NCBI GenBank assembly: GCA_001312645.1
Contig: BBEG01000007.1
Span: 1 to 45,190 of the forward strand
Direction of reading: 5' to 3'
Origin: Rhodococcus sp. JCM 9791
GTDB lineage: Bacteria > Actinomycetota > Actinomycetes > Mycobacteriales > Mycobacteriaceae
DNA: 45,190 nt
Part shown: piece by piece, positions 9,756 through 17,874 of the stretch
Layout: every line of letters starts with the position of its first letter
Position numbering within the stretch: the stretch's first letter is position 1
Notes under the pieces: generated by a model
Told to the model about the DNA's origin: nothing
What the model saw: the letters and a program-made list of their open reading frames with translations, nothing else
Database searches by the model: none
Translations under genes and position numbers: made by a program

Positions 9756-10601
9756 TCATTGTCGAATCCGAGTGTGTGCAGGGCGGGACCGGTCGGCAAG
9801 GATGCGCAACTTGGCCTCGGATTCGACCCGGGATCGGTGCTGTAGACGAACAGGGTCTGATCTGCTTCTCCGGTCACGTCAAGGGCCTCGTAGAAGACGT
9901 CGATACGACCGACCAGTGGATGGTCGAGCCGTTTGATTCCGTCGCGCCGCTCGACCACGCGATGATCGGCCACCATGTGCGGAACTCGTCGCTGTGTACC
10001 GAGAGGTCACCGACGAGTTGTGCGAGCAGCGGGTCGTCGGGGTGGCGGCCGGCATCGAGGCGCAACGTGCCGACCATCGACGAGGTGACTTCTCCCAGTC
10101 GACATAACGTCGCCGGGCCTCCCCGTCGAGAAGCGCCCAGCGGAGCAGATTGCGTTCACGCGCAGGTTTCGCGGGGAAATCGGTGAGCAGGAGCGCAGCC
10201 AGGGAGTTCATTGCCAGCACGTCGGTGCGTCGGCCGCGAATGAACGCCGGATGCTCGGTGAAGGTATCGAGCAGCCGATGCAGGGACGGTCGCACGCGCT
10301 GCACCGTCGCCTTCGGAACGCGTCGCTGGGGTGCTGCGACAGCGCGAGCGAGATCGAACAGATGTCGGGTGGCCAGCTCATCGAGCTGCAGAGCGTCCGC
10401 AAGTGAATGCAGCACCGCTTCGGACGGGCGCTTGTGGCGCCCTTGCTCGAGGCGCGTGTAGTAGTCGGCACTGACACCGGCGAGGGCCGCGACTTCTTCT
10501 CGTCGCAATCCGGGGACTCGTCGACGCGACCCGCCCTCGACCGGTGCGACGAGAGCGCGTCTGACCTTGAGAAACTTCCCGAGCTCGGTACCGGCAGCCA
10601 A
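9756..10601 (-). CDS. XRE-family regulator with MmyB-like ligand-binding domain (frame-broken)
   Basis: An N-terminal Cro/CI helix-turn-helix with RRRVPGLRREEVAALAGVSA and DYYTRLEQGR (about residues 30-65), followed by the MmyB-like C-terminal domain containing RRYVDWE, EFRTWWADHRV and HPLVGRIDVFYEAL. Three single-base losses (about 10100, 9975 and 9837) split it; each is next to a short run, for example TGGTGGCCG read as TGGTGGGCCG. After correction it has about 282 residues, normal for the family. I chose the TTG at 10601 because GGAGGG lies nine bases before it; upstream in-frame codons lack a ribosome site. Such regulators usually control an adjacent oxidoreductase, here possibly the gene at 8216-9590. 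Confidence 0.83.
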
Positions 10602-10739
10602 CGCCGTGATCCCTCCGTTCACCACACGTCCATGATGCGCGTACCGCACGATATCGCCATCACGCCGTGCGGTGCCCCTCGTCATACACCCATCTCAGCA
10701 ACGTTCCGGCCAGGAAGAGGGCCTCAACCGTGTCCGGTC

Positions 10740-10766
10740 GATCCTGGGTATGGCATACCCAGGATC
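10740..10766. promoter_or_regulatory. Perfect 13-bp-arm palindrome upstream of the benE-like gene
   Basis: GATCCTGGGTATG and CATACCCAGGATC flank a single G. The core GGTATGGCATACC resembles operators of GntR/FCD-type repressors. An outer GGAAGAGG (10713-10720) and CCTCTTCC (10774-10781) add further inverted symmetry. It is 83 bases before the ATG at 10849. No GntR gene is adjacent, so the cognate protein is unknown. Confidence 0.6.
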
Positions 10767-10848
10767 CGCTGGGCCTCTTCCACGGCTCGAACACGAAGAA
10801 AATGTTGGTGGACTGTATGGGACCCGATCCACCGAAGCGGAGCGACCC

Positions 10849-12130
10849 ATGTCTGTGACCACCCAGCCGACACCTTCGAAGACGCCCGAACGCAGCCCGC
10901 TGCTCGAACGGCCCGACGTACGCCCCGCCGGAGTGCGGGACGTGATCCGCGATGTCGGAGCACTGTACGCAGCCAACGGCGTGATCGGGTTGGTTTTCTC
11001 CGCGTCGGGACCGATCGCGGTGACTTTGGCGGTGGGAGCTGCAGGCGGTCTGACCGAGGCCCAGCTCGCATCCTGGGTCTTCGGGATCTTCCTGTCGGCC
11101 GGTCTCGCGACGTTGGTGATGTCGCTGGTGTACCGCCGGCCGCTCGGCTTCGCCTGGTCGATTCCCGGAACAGTTCTCCTGGGTCCGTCCTTGCAGCATT
11201 TGTCGTTCGCGGAGGTCGTGGGCGCGTTCTTCACTGCCGGGCTCCTGATCCTCGCACTCGGGATGAGCGGTGTGGTGCGTCGTGCCATGGCGGCCATTCC
11301 CATACCGATCGTGATGGCGATGGTCGCCGCGGTGTTCCTGCGTTTCGGCACCGACATCGTCACCTCGACCCGCGACAATCCCCTCGTGGCCGCACCCATG
11401 GTGCTCGCTTCGTTCTTCTCGCCGCGGTTCCGATGCTGGGAAAGTTCGTGCCTCCGGTGCTGGGTGCACTCGTGTCGGTGTGGTCGCGGTGCTGGCGAGC
11501 GGCCAATTCTCCTTCGATTCCGGTGGTGGGCCGATCTTCGCCACACCGGTGTTCACCGCTCCCGAATTCACCTGGGCCGCACAGCTCGAACTGGTGGTCC
11601 CGCTCGCGATCACCGTGTTGATCGTCCAGAACGGTCAGGGCATCGCAGTGCTGCGCGCTGCGGGCCACCGGCCGCCCGTCAACGTGTTCGCGGTCGCCTC
11701 GGGCCTCTTCTCGATGGTCAACGCGGCGTTCGGGGCCGTGTCGGCGTCCGTGACCGGTCCGACCAATGCCCTACTGACCTCGTCGGGACAGAAGCACCGT
11801 CAGTACACCGCGGCACTCGTCTACGGGGTGCTCTCCCTGGGATGTGCGTTGCTGGCACCGACGCTCGTGCGGTTCATGCTCGCCACCCCGGAGGCGTTCG
11901 TCCTGGCACTCGGCGGGATCGCAATGCTCAAAGCGCTGCAGCAGGCCTTCGTCTCGGCGTTCGCCACGAGCTTCACGCTCGGCTCTCTGGTCACGTTCGT
12001 AGTCACGATCGCCGATCTCGACCTGCTCGACATCCATGCCGCATTCTGGGGCATTCTCATCGGATATGTCGTCTCACGGGTTCTCGAACGCGACGACCAC
12101 GTGACCGCGAAACAGTCTGCAGTACAGTGA
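10849..12130 (+). CDS. benE: BenE-type benzoate/H+ symporter family membrane protein (frame-broken)
   Basis: About 427 residues with ten or more hydrophobic helices. The segments ANGVIGLVFSASGPIAV, LASWVFGIFLSAGLATL, GFAWSIPGTVLLG, and NGQGIAVLRAAGHRPPVN followed by ASVTGPTNALL are characteristic of the BenE family, which couples aromatic acid uptake to proton entry. Two breaks at about 11425 and 11480 are each healed by one base, restoring SFLAAVPMLGKFVPP and VGVVAVLASGQ. GCGGAG lies seven bases before the ATG. There is no benzoate catabolic operon in the window, so the true substrate may be another carboxylate. An upstream perfect palindrome suggests repressor control. Confidence 0.85.
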
Positions 12131-12446
12131 ATTAAGACACCAGTGTCGACATTTCCTTTGCACCGGTACATGTTTCGTGACTCAAGATGGTCTTTGCCTC
12201 GGAGGGACACACACCTTTCCATTCGCATGAAGAGTTCACCCTACAGGCCGGATGAACACTTTCGGTAGACGGCGCGCGGCGTTTCCCCCGGTTTCACGAT
12301 GAAGTCACCACGACTTGCGCTGCGGCCCTCGTGCGTTAAAGTCGACGACGCTGCGCGGGGGCCCGGGTTGCAGCCCGTTTCGGTCCGGTGCTGCACGTCC
12401 CCACCCGAATTCGGACCTTTGGGACGTGTCATATGTCGGGGGATAT
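12131..12446. other. Intergenic stretch without recognisable genes
   Basis: About 315 bases between benE and the MHYT gene. I see only a short GACAC-CA-GTGTC hairpin just after the benE stop (12137-12148), too weak to call a terminator with confidence, and no coding signal. Confidence 0.4.
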
Positions 12447-13483
12447 ATGTCGCACGAAATGCATCACTTCGCCATGGGGTGGTGGGTCCTACCTCTGGCC
12501 TACGCGGTGGCCGTCACCGGATCATATGTAGGCCTGGCGTGTGTCCGGCACGCCCTGAAATTCACCTCGATTCTCACCGGGGCGCTGTGGCTCGTAATGG
12601 CCTCGGTGTCGATCGGCGGCGTCGGGATCTGGCTGATGCACTTCATCGGAATGGTGGGCTTCGCTGTTCCCGGCTCACTGATCCGCTACGACCTCGCACT
12701 GACCACCGCGTCGGTGGTGCTCGCGGTCATGGCAACGCTGTTCGGGCTCTGCAGCGTCGTCGGGATCCGCCTCCTCTCCACACGTCGTCTCGATCACGTC
12801 GCGTCATGTGCAGTCGGAGGGCTGGTGATGGGCCTGGCCGTGAGCCTGATGCATTACAGCGGTATGGCGGCAATCCGGATCCAGGCACCCTCGATTACGA
12901 TCGCAAGTTCGTTGTCGCATCCGTGATCATTGCCGTAGCCGCATCAACCGCCGCACTGTGGGTCGCGGGCCTGACCGAACGGATCAGCGTGCGGCTCACC
13001 GCAGCCCTCCTCATGGGCAGCGCCGTGGTCGCCATGCACTACACCGGTATGGCCGGCGTGCACGCCACAGTCGATCCCGCCGTGCAGGCACCTAGCGGAA
13101 TGACGGTCATGGCGCTGCTGTTTCCCGCATTCGTCCTCGGCATGATCGCGTTGGCCGTACCGATCGTTGCACTGCTGCTCGTCATCGACCCCGCCGATGC
13201 TCATATCGAGGACTCGATCGCGCGATGGACCTCACCCCGCGATCCCGAGGTCGTCTTCGCATACGACTTCAGTTCGGCACCCACCGAGGTGATCCCGATC
13301 CCGGACGAGTACCGGCAGGCAGACCCCCGACCAGGGTTTCACGCCGGCCTGCCCGACACTGCACGCGGTGGGTCCTCGGCCGGAACGGAAGTGCCGCAGC
13401 ACACTCCGGTTTCAGTACTTCGCGGGCCGTCGAGGTGCTCAGGGCTCGACCCGAACGTCTCCGAATCAGCGAGGACGGTGTAG
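12447..13483 (+). CDS. MHYT-domain integral membrane sensor protein (frame-broken)
   Basis: The seven-helix MHYT domain is shown by repeated motifs: HHFAMGWWVLPLAY at the start, WLMHFIGMVGF, LMHYSGMAA and AMHYTGMAG. MHYT domains are proposed to bind copper through the Met and His residues near the outer face and to sense a diatomic gas or redox state; here there is no GGDEF/EAL output domain, only a tail of 60-80 residues. The frame breaks near 12885 and one base rejoins GMAAIRI to LDYDRKFVVAS. GGGGGA precedes the ATG at 12447. The annotated end at 13483 overlaps the convergent CadI-like gene by 145 bases, and the last roughly 45 residues look like antisense translation, so another lost base may hide an earlier stop. 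Confidence 0.8.
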
Positions 13484-13824
13484 ACCTCCCACTTCTCCCC
13501 TGCCGGACCGGTCACCCACACTTTGTCCTGGGTGGCGAAACAGCAGGTGGTGCCGATCTCCTCGTCGGTGAACAGGCCCTCGTCGGTCAACCGGGCGATC
13601 TCGGCGTGCACCTTCTCCGAGGACTCCACCTCGACTCCGAGGTGATTGATGGTGCCACCTTCGCCGGGGTTCTCGAACAACACCAGCTTCAGCGGCGGCT
13701 CGGCGATCGCGAAGTTCGCGTACCCTGGCTCGAGCTTCGCCGGCTCGGTACCGAACAGCTTCGAATAGAACGTGACCGCTTCTTGCAGGTCATCGACGTT
13801 GAGAGCGAGTTGTGCGCGTGACAT
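13339..13824 (-). CDS. cadI: CadI/ArsI-family VOC protein (cadmium-induced protein / C-As lyase family)
   Basis: About 161 residues. The VOC half-modules are RAQLALNVDDLQEAVTFYS and VWVTGPAGEKWEVYTV. Between them IGTTCCFATQDK carries the vicinal Cys pair that binds trivalent arsenicals in ArsI C-As lyases, and a second pair, GVCCG, lies near the C-terminus. CadI of Mycobacterium is in the same family and is induced by cadmium; sequence alone does not separate the two roles. The ATG at 13824 is chosen because AAGGTGG ends six bases upstream. The frame is intact. It is divergent from an ArsR gene with two matching operators between them. Confidence 0.85.
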   Translation of the reverse strand: MSRAQLALNVDDLQEAVTFYSKLFGTEPAKLEPGYANFAIAEPPLKLVLFENPGEGGTINHLGVEVESSEKVHAEIARLTDEGLFTDEEIGTTCCFATQDKVWVTGPAGEKWEVYTVLADSETFGSSPEHLDGPRSTETGVCCGTSVPAEDPPRAVSGRPA

Positions 13825-13837
13825 GGCCATCCACCTT

Positions 13838-13853
13838 TTCGATATATGTCGAA
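13838..13853. promoter_or_regulatory. ArsR-type operator 1 (TTCGATATATGTCGAA)
   Basis: A 16-base palindrome with TTCGA/TCGAA arms, 14 bases upstream of the cadI start. It is preceded by CCACCTTT, which also precedes operator 2, so the unit is directly repeated. Confidence 0.7.
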
Positions 13854-13880
13854 GTACTTACCCGTACAGAATGCCACCTT

Positions 13881-13896
13881 TTCGACATACGTCAAG
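13881..13896. promoter_or_regulatory. ArsR-type operator 2 (TTCGACATACGTCAAG)
   Basis: Second copy of the dyad, less perfect, exactly 43 bases from the first and 23 bases upstream of the arsR start. Two sites spaced by about four helical turns fit repression of both divergent promoters by an ArsR dimer. Confidence 0.65.
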
Positions 13897-13918
13897 ATAC
13901 CCGGGTAGGGTCGACGAC

Positions 13919-14278
13919 ATGCCCAAGGCACTCCCGGTCATCGACGTGTCCACCCCGATCTGCTGCGCCCCCGTCTCAGCCGCACCGATGACCGATGACG
14001 CAGCCCTCGAAGTGGCCCTACGCCTCAAAGCACTTGCCGACCCTGTCCGCATCAAACTGATGTCGATCCTGCTCACCCACACCGACGGCGCCGTGTGCAC
14101 GTGCGATCTCGCAACCGGCGTCGATCTGGCCGAATCCACCGTCAGCCACCACCTCACCCAACTCCGCAAGGCGGGCATGGTCACCTCGGAACGCCGGGGC
14201 ATGAACGTCTTCCACCGGGCCGACGCCAACGCCCTCGACGCACTGCGCGTGGTTCTCGACCCGAACTGCTGCACATGA
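13919..14278 (+). CDS. arsR: ArsR/SmtB-family metal(loid)-responsive repressor
   Basis: 119 residues with a winged helix (LKALADPVRIKLMSILL, ESTVSHHLTQLRKAGMV and the wing SERRGMNVFHRA). Candidate ligand cysteines are ICCAP near residue 15, VCTCDL in the alpha-3 region and NCC at the C-terminus. This distribution resembles As(III) sensors that use N-terminal cysteines (the CgArsR type) more than the zinc-sensing SmtB sites. It is divergent from the CadI/ArsI gene, and the two palindromes between them are its likely operators. The frame is intact. Organoarsenical or cadmium response is inferred from the neighbour. Confidence 0.88.
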   Translation: MPKALPVIDVSTPICCAPVSAAPMTDDAALEVALRLKALADPVRIKLMSILLTHTDGAVCTCDLATGVDLAESTVSHHLTQLRKAGMVTSERRGMNVFHRADANALDALRVVLDPNCCT

Positions 14279-14377
14279 CCTCGCCGGACATGCCTGCGGG
14301 GTCGTGAGGAAATCGAAACGCAGAATGCCCAGACCCCTCAGCGCGGTGCTCGCAGCCTCCCGACGACACGTGCCGCA

Positions 14378-14409
14378 AAGCAGCAACGCACCGAGGTGCG
14401 TTGCTGCTT
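14378..14409. terminator. Bidirectional hairpin terminator
   Basis: AAGCAGCAACGCACC pairs perfectly with GGTGCGTTGCTGCTT over 15 bases with GA between. It lies between the convergent arsR and Excalibur genes, with A-rich and T-rich flanks on the two sides. Its stem core recurs in the terminator at 42969. Confidence 0.85.
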
Positions 14410-14419
14410 GTTCACATGG

Positions 14420-14668
14420 CTATTCGCAAGCTACGCCGTCGTTGTCGCGATCGAGGTGCGCAGCGTAGCCCGGCTCACCGCGGAAGATCGGCGCCACACC
14501 GGCCTGACGTGCCTCGGTACAGTTCGCGTACGACGGACCGCTGGACCCCGCGGAGCCCGAGCCTGATCCGGACGCGATCCACGACAGCGGACCGGCCGAC
14601 GCGACCGCGGGGGTGACGATCAATGTCAGCGCCGCCGCGAACCCGGCCGCAACCAAACGAGTTTTCAT
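14420..14668 (-). CDS. Secreted Excalibur-domain protein
   Basis: 82 residues. A Sec signal peptide (MKTRLVAAGFAAALTLIVT ending at AVASA) is followed by a Gly/Ser linker and an Excalibur calcium-binding motif, YANCTEARQAGVAPI...HLDRDNDGVACE, with its two cysteines and DxDxDG loop. Excalibur domains are found in extracellular nucleases and cell-wall proteins; this one stands alone, so it is probably a small calcium-binding exoprotein. The frame is intact. A long non-coding upstream region holds GTTAC repeats and boxes A and B shared with the sugar transferase gene. Confidence 0.88.
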   Translation of the reverse strand: MKTRLVAAGFAAALTLIVTPAVASAGPLSWIASGSGSGSAGSSGPSYANCTEARQAGVAPIFRGEPGYAAHLDRDNDGVACE

Positions 14669-14729
14669 ACTTCTCTCAATTCATCGAACGAATCCCGACA
14701 ACCAGTACATATACGACATTCGTTCGAAC

Positions 14730-14752
14730 GTTACAGTGTAACAACGGGTTAC
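14730..14752. promoter_or_regulatory. Cluster of three GTTAC/GTAAC repeats
   Basis: GTTACAGTGTAAC is an inverted repeat with a three-base spacer, followed five bases on by another GTTAC. It lies 60-85 bases upstream of the Excalibur start. The motif matches what I remember of MtrA-type regulator sites in Actinobacteria; this is inference. Confidence 0.4.
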
Positions 14753-14945
14753 AGCTAAACCAATCCCGTTCCGCCGACAACTCCAACCCTTTTCGTACGC
14801 CATGAGACCCGGAGACGGCAACAGTCGATGCGCAGATGCCCCTCGCACATGCGCACCGGCGATGCAGCGGCCATCTCCAGGCCTCACGGTCGTTCGGCCT
14901 CCCCGTCACTTCGGATTGCCAACCATCACATCCCGCACGACGCCA

Positions 14946-14969
14946 ATATCGTTACCAACGGAAGGTAAT
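14946..14969 (-). repeat. Box A, copy 2
   Basis: ATATCGTTACCAA followed by CGGAAGGTAAT. The first 13 bases are identical to copy 1 at 6318; the second arm is one base shorter and degenerate. Confidence 0.5.
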
Positions 14970-15062
14970 CTCTCCGGTTTACACTCCTTCGTCACCGAGC
15001 GAACGGGGCCTTTGGTCCCCAACCAGACATTGCCCGTCACCCGCCGCCACACCTAGTTTCAC

Positions 15063-15082
15063 CGAAACATACAGGCAGAATG
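15063..15082 (-). repeat. Box B, copy 2 (identical 20 bp to 6375-6394)
   Basis: CGAAACATACAGGCAGAATG, exact match over 20 bases to copy 1. In both places the next bases are close to GAC/TAC but then diverge, so the conservation is confined to the box. Confidence 0.65.
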
Positions 15083-15291
15083 GACCTTTCACTTCTCTGT
15101 TCCGCCTATGACGTGCAGTAGGGCCGCTCTCCACTTCGACCTCGAATGTTGTCGCGATCACGGCACAACTGGTCACTACCGAAACGTCGGCGTGCCCGGA
15201 AACGGCGACGACACCCGCAGAAACAGTGACGCCACCCTGAAACCGTGGCCCTGACACCCGAGACCGAACGACGCTTTCGCTCAGGACAGGC

Positions 15292-16179
15292 TCAGAGCGA
15301 CGCTCGCAATATCGCGGTAAGTTCCAGCGGCGCATCGCTTTGCACCGAATGTCCCGAGCCGGGCACGACGCGCACTTCCAGGTCCGCAACACGTCGGCGC
15401 GCTTCTTCTACGTCCTCGTCCGCAACGAACATCGACGCTCCACCACGCACCAGAGTGACCGGGACGTCGATCCGGGCGAGATCCTCCCACAACAGCGCGA
15501 AGTCGCGAAGCACACGCATCCTGTCGTAACGCCACTCCCAGCGACCGTCGCCGCGTTGCCGGGTGTTGTGGATGACGCCGCGGCGGATCGACGACGCGCT
15601 TCGGTGCGGTGCAGCCGCCGCAGTGAGCGCGACGATCTCGTCGAACGTGTCGAATGTGGCCGGCCCGGAAGCCAACGCGACGGTGCCTCGCTGGTCCTGA
15701 GTCATGGCCTGATGACGTTGGGTCGATGCCGGGGTGACGTCGACGAGCACCGTACGTCGCACCAAGTCGGGCGCGACCGAAGCAAGCCGGATCGTGGTCA
15801 ATCCACCGAGCGACATCCCGACGACGACGTCCGCCTCCGGCGCCCACTCTCGGACGGCAACTGCGACGGCGTCGGCGTTCGGCCACGGACTGTAATCACC
15901 GTCGTCACGCCACGAGGAGTGACCATGACCGGGAAGATCCACTGCCAGCGCCGGCACACCGAGGGCAAGAATCACCGAATCCCAGGTGTGCGCGTTCTGC
16001 GCCCCGCCGTGGAGGAAGACAGCGCGCGGTGGTTCGTCTCCCCACTTGATCGCGCTGACGTGCCCGTCGTCGTGGTCGGTGCCCACACGTTGCACACCGG
16101 GCAGTGTGGGCAGGTCGAGCCCTAGTTCGGCGGCGTTCTCCGGCAGCAGGGCGAACTCATCGGTGATGTGCGAATCCAT
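15292..16179 (-). CDS. Alpha/beta hydrolase
   Basis: 295 residues, intact. The oxyanion region is AVFLHGGAQNAHTWD, the nucleophile elbow is VVGMSLGG (Ser), and the C-terminal catalytic His is in VVPGSGHSVQSDAP; the acid is probably in the ARIDVPVTLVRG...DEDV segment. This is the standard triad order. Substrate is not evident; enzymes of this type hydrolyse esters, lactones or C-C bonds. GAGAAGC precedes the ATG. The next gene on the same strand starts 1.1 kb upstream and ends only 58 bases before this start, so the two may be cotranscribed. Confidence 0.87.
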   Translation of the reverse strand: MDSHITDEFALLPENAAELGLDLPTLPGVQRVGTDHDDGHVSAIKWGDEPPRAVFLHGGAQNAHTWDSVILALGVPALAVDLPGHGHSSWRDDGDYSPWPNADAVAVAVREWAPEADVVVGMSLGGLTTIRLASVAPDLVRRTVLVDVTPASTQRHQAMTQDQRGTVALASGPATFDTFDEIVALTAAAAPHRSASSIRRGVIHNTRQRGDGRWEWRYDRMRVLRDFALLWEDLARIDVPVTLVRGGASMFVADEDVEEARRRVADLEVRVVPGSGHSVQSDAPLELTAILRASL

Positions 16180-16237
16180 ACTGCTTCTCTACTCGACGCC
16201 CACGGGAGAGTCCAGGTTCAGAATCGGCCGCACTTAC

Positions 16238-17292
16238 CTATGAGGACACATCCGGAACGAGCACGGGTGCAGAACCCGTCGCGAGCGATTCCGCAGCCAC
16301 CACGCCGACCAGCGATGCCGCGACGGCGGGACGCACCGGGATCAGCGGGGGCGCGCCGCGTTCCACAGTGGCTCGAAATCCTTCGAGCACCACGACGGTA
16401 CCCTCGGCCATCCGGGCGATCGGTTCGTCGTTCACAACGTAGGGGCCGGGTACGCGAATCTCCTCACATGTCAGCCCGCCGGCCTCTGCCCAACCTTCCG
16501 TCTGCACTCGCACCGACCAAGCTTTTTCCCCTGTGGCACGGATGGATTCGGCAAGCCCACGGGCACCGCGCACAGACACCCAGCTCCAATGGCTGCCCGT
16601 TTCTCCGGCGAGGAAACCGTGGCGGGTCAGGGCCAGCGTGCCGTCGGAGAACCGGATTGCCAGCACGACGGCGGCGGGGCGGTCGTCACCCGAACCACAG
16701 GGAAAGCACTGACCTCCACTGGCCACGCTCCGGCGAGGTCGAGCAGCGGTGAGACGGTGTGCGTGCAGTAGGCGGTCGGCGGGATGCGACCACGCCAGTG
16801 CGCTGGATCACCGATGAGAGCGGCCGTGTCTCGAGGCGACAGACTGTGCAGATAGTCGGCTTCCACCAACGTGATTGCGCCCAGCTCACCCGAATCCACC
16901 GACTCCCGGAGCAGCCGCGTGTGCGGATGAAAGACGTAGTTCTCCGCGAACGAATAGGTTGCCGTGGATCGCTCGGCCGCGGCGATGAGCCGTCGTCCCT
17001 CCTCCTCGGACGCGCAGGCCGCTGTCTCCGACAACACATGAATCCCGCGATCCAGGAACGCGATGGCCAATTCCGCGTGGGCGTCGAAATCATTGGCGAG
17101 CACGACGCCGTCGAGACCGGCGTCGAGCAGTTCCGCCCAGTCCTCGGTCGACCGGGCGTCCGGGAATTCCGCGCGTGCGGCGGCCATACGTTCGGAGTCG
17201 GGATCGCACACCGCGATCACCTCGATCCCGATCCGGTGCGCCAATTCGGCCATGTACAGACCCCTCGACAAGCCCACGATTCCGATACGCAT
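16238..17292 (-). CDS. Gfo/Idh/MocA-family NAD(P)-dependent oxidoreductase (frame-broken)
   Basis: The N-terminal Rossmann fold begins MRIGIVGLSRG with VIAVCDPDSERMAAA (NAD-preferring acidic residue) and reaches GIHVLSETAACAS, equivalent to the usual EKPxA motif but with Glu-Thr in place of Glu-Lys-Pro. The missing lysine is unusual because it normally takes part in catalysis. The C-terminal alpha/beta domain follows a break near 16690, healed by one base, giving 351 residues. No sugar-metabolism genes are adjacent, so the substrate is unknown. The start at 17292 has no strong ribosome site. Confidence 0.82.
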
Positions 17293-17349
17293 GCGACCGG
17301 TATACACGGGGAGCGGAGCTCCGCGCTTACCCGTAGCCGCCTTTGCGGG

Positions 17350-17874
17350 TCACGCCGACCACGATCGCCAGCTCAGCCGGTCGATGGTGATCACCGGGCC
17401 CGACGGCCGCTGCGCTCGATACTGCGCATACTTGTGGGCCAGCGCGTCGAGCCCCCGCGTTCCCGCATCGCTGTCCGCACCGTGAACGCTGGCAATGCCG
17501 TCGATGCGAACCCACCACAGCTGCGACCAGTCGTCGTCGTAGTGGTCGACGAGCACACTCACCCGCGGATTCTCTGCGATGTCGGCCAAGCGTCGCAGCC
17601 GTCGGGTCGTCTTCGGTTTGTCGTCGACGCAGGTGTGGATCGCGTCGCCGTCGAGAGCGAACACGATAGGTACCAAGTGCGGTACGCCTGACCCGTCTGC
17701 TGTTGCGAGCCGGGCCACTCTGGCAGCGGCGAGGCGCTGACGGAAATCCATGTTCGCCACGGTAGCCCCGGCATAGCGATCGTCGCCGCTGTCGACAGCA
17801 CGCGGCTGCCTTTCTGCCGCGCGGTTCAACGGGGTGAACCTCCCGTGTTTTCGAGAAGCTCGGAGCGCACTCAT
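17350..17874 (-). CDS. F420/FMN split-barrel oxidoreductase, PPOX class (Rv0121c-like)
   Basis: 174 residues. The core MDFRQRLAAARVARLATADG, HLVPIVFALDGD, KPKTTRRLRRLADIAENPRVSVL and DWSQLWWVRIDG is the pyridoxamine-oxidase-like split barrel, and the combination fits the PPOX class of probable F420-dependent enzymes typified by Rv0121c. The ATG at 17874 overlaps the TetR stop as ATGA and has GGGAG five bases upstream, which decides the start although the first 41 residues are not typical; a shorter start at 17751 would give the usual length. Translational coupling makes it part of the TetR transcript. Confidence 0.82.
   Translation of the reverse strand: MSALRASRKHGRFTPLNRAAERQPRAVDSGDDRYAGATVANMDFRQRLAAARVARLATADGSGVPHLVPIVFALDGDAIHTCVDDKPKTTRRLRRLADIAENPRVSVLVDHYDDDWSQLWWVRIDGIASVHGADSDAGTRGLDALAHKYAQYRAQRPSGPVITIDRLSWRSWSA

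Larger units (their letters stand above)
14669..15291. promoter_or_regulatory. Non-coding upstream region of the Excalibur gene with repeated boxes
   Basis: About 620 bases with no credible gene. From the gene outward it holds GTTAC-AGT-GTAAC followed by a third GTTAC (14730-14752), box A copy 2 (14946-14969) and box B copy 2 (15063-15082). A long leader or a distant multi-site promoter would both fit. Confidence 0.5.

Noticed and set aside
14669-15291. c-di-AMP (ydaO) riboswitch upstream of the Excalibur gene
   Set aside because: The long leader before a secreted protein made this attractive, but I could not find the conserved ydaO core segments as I remember them.
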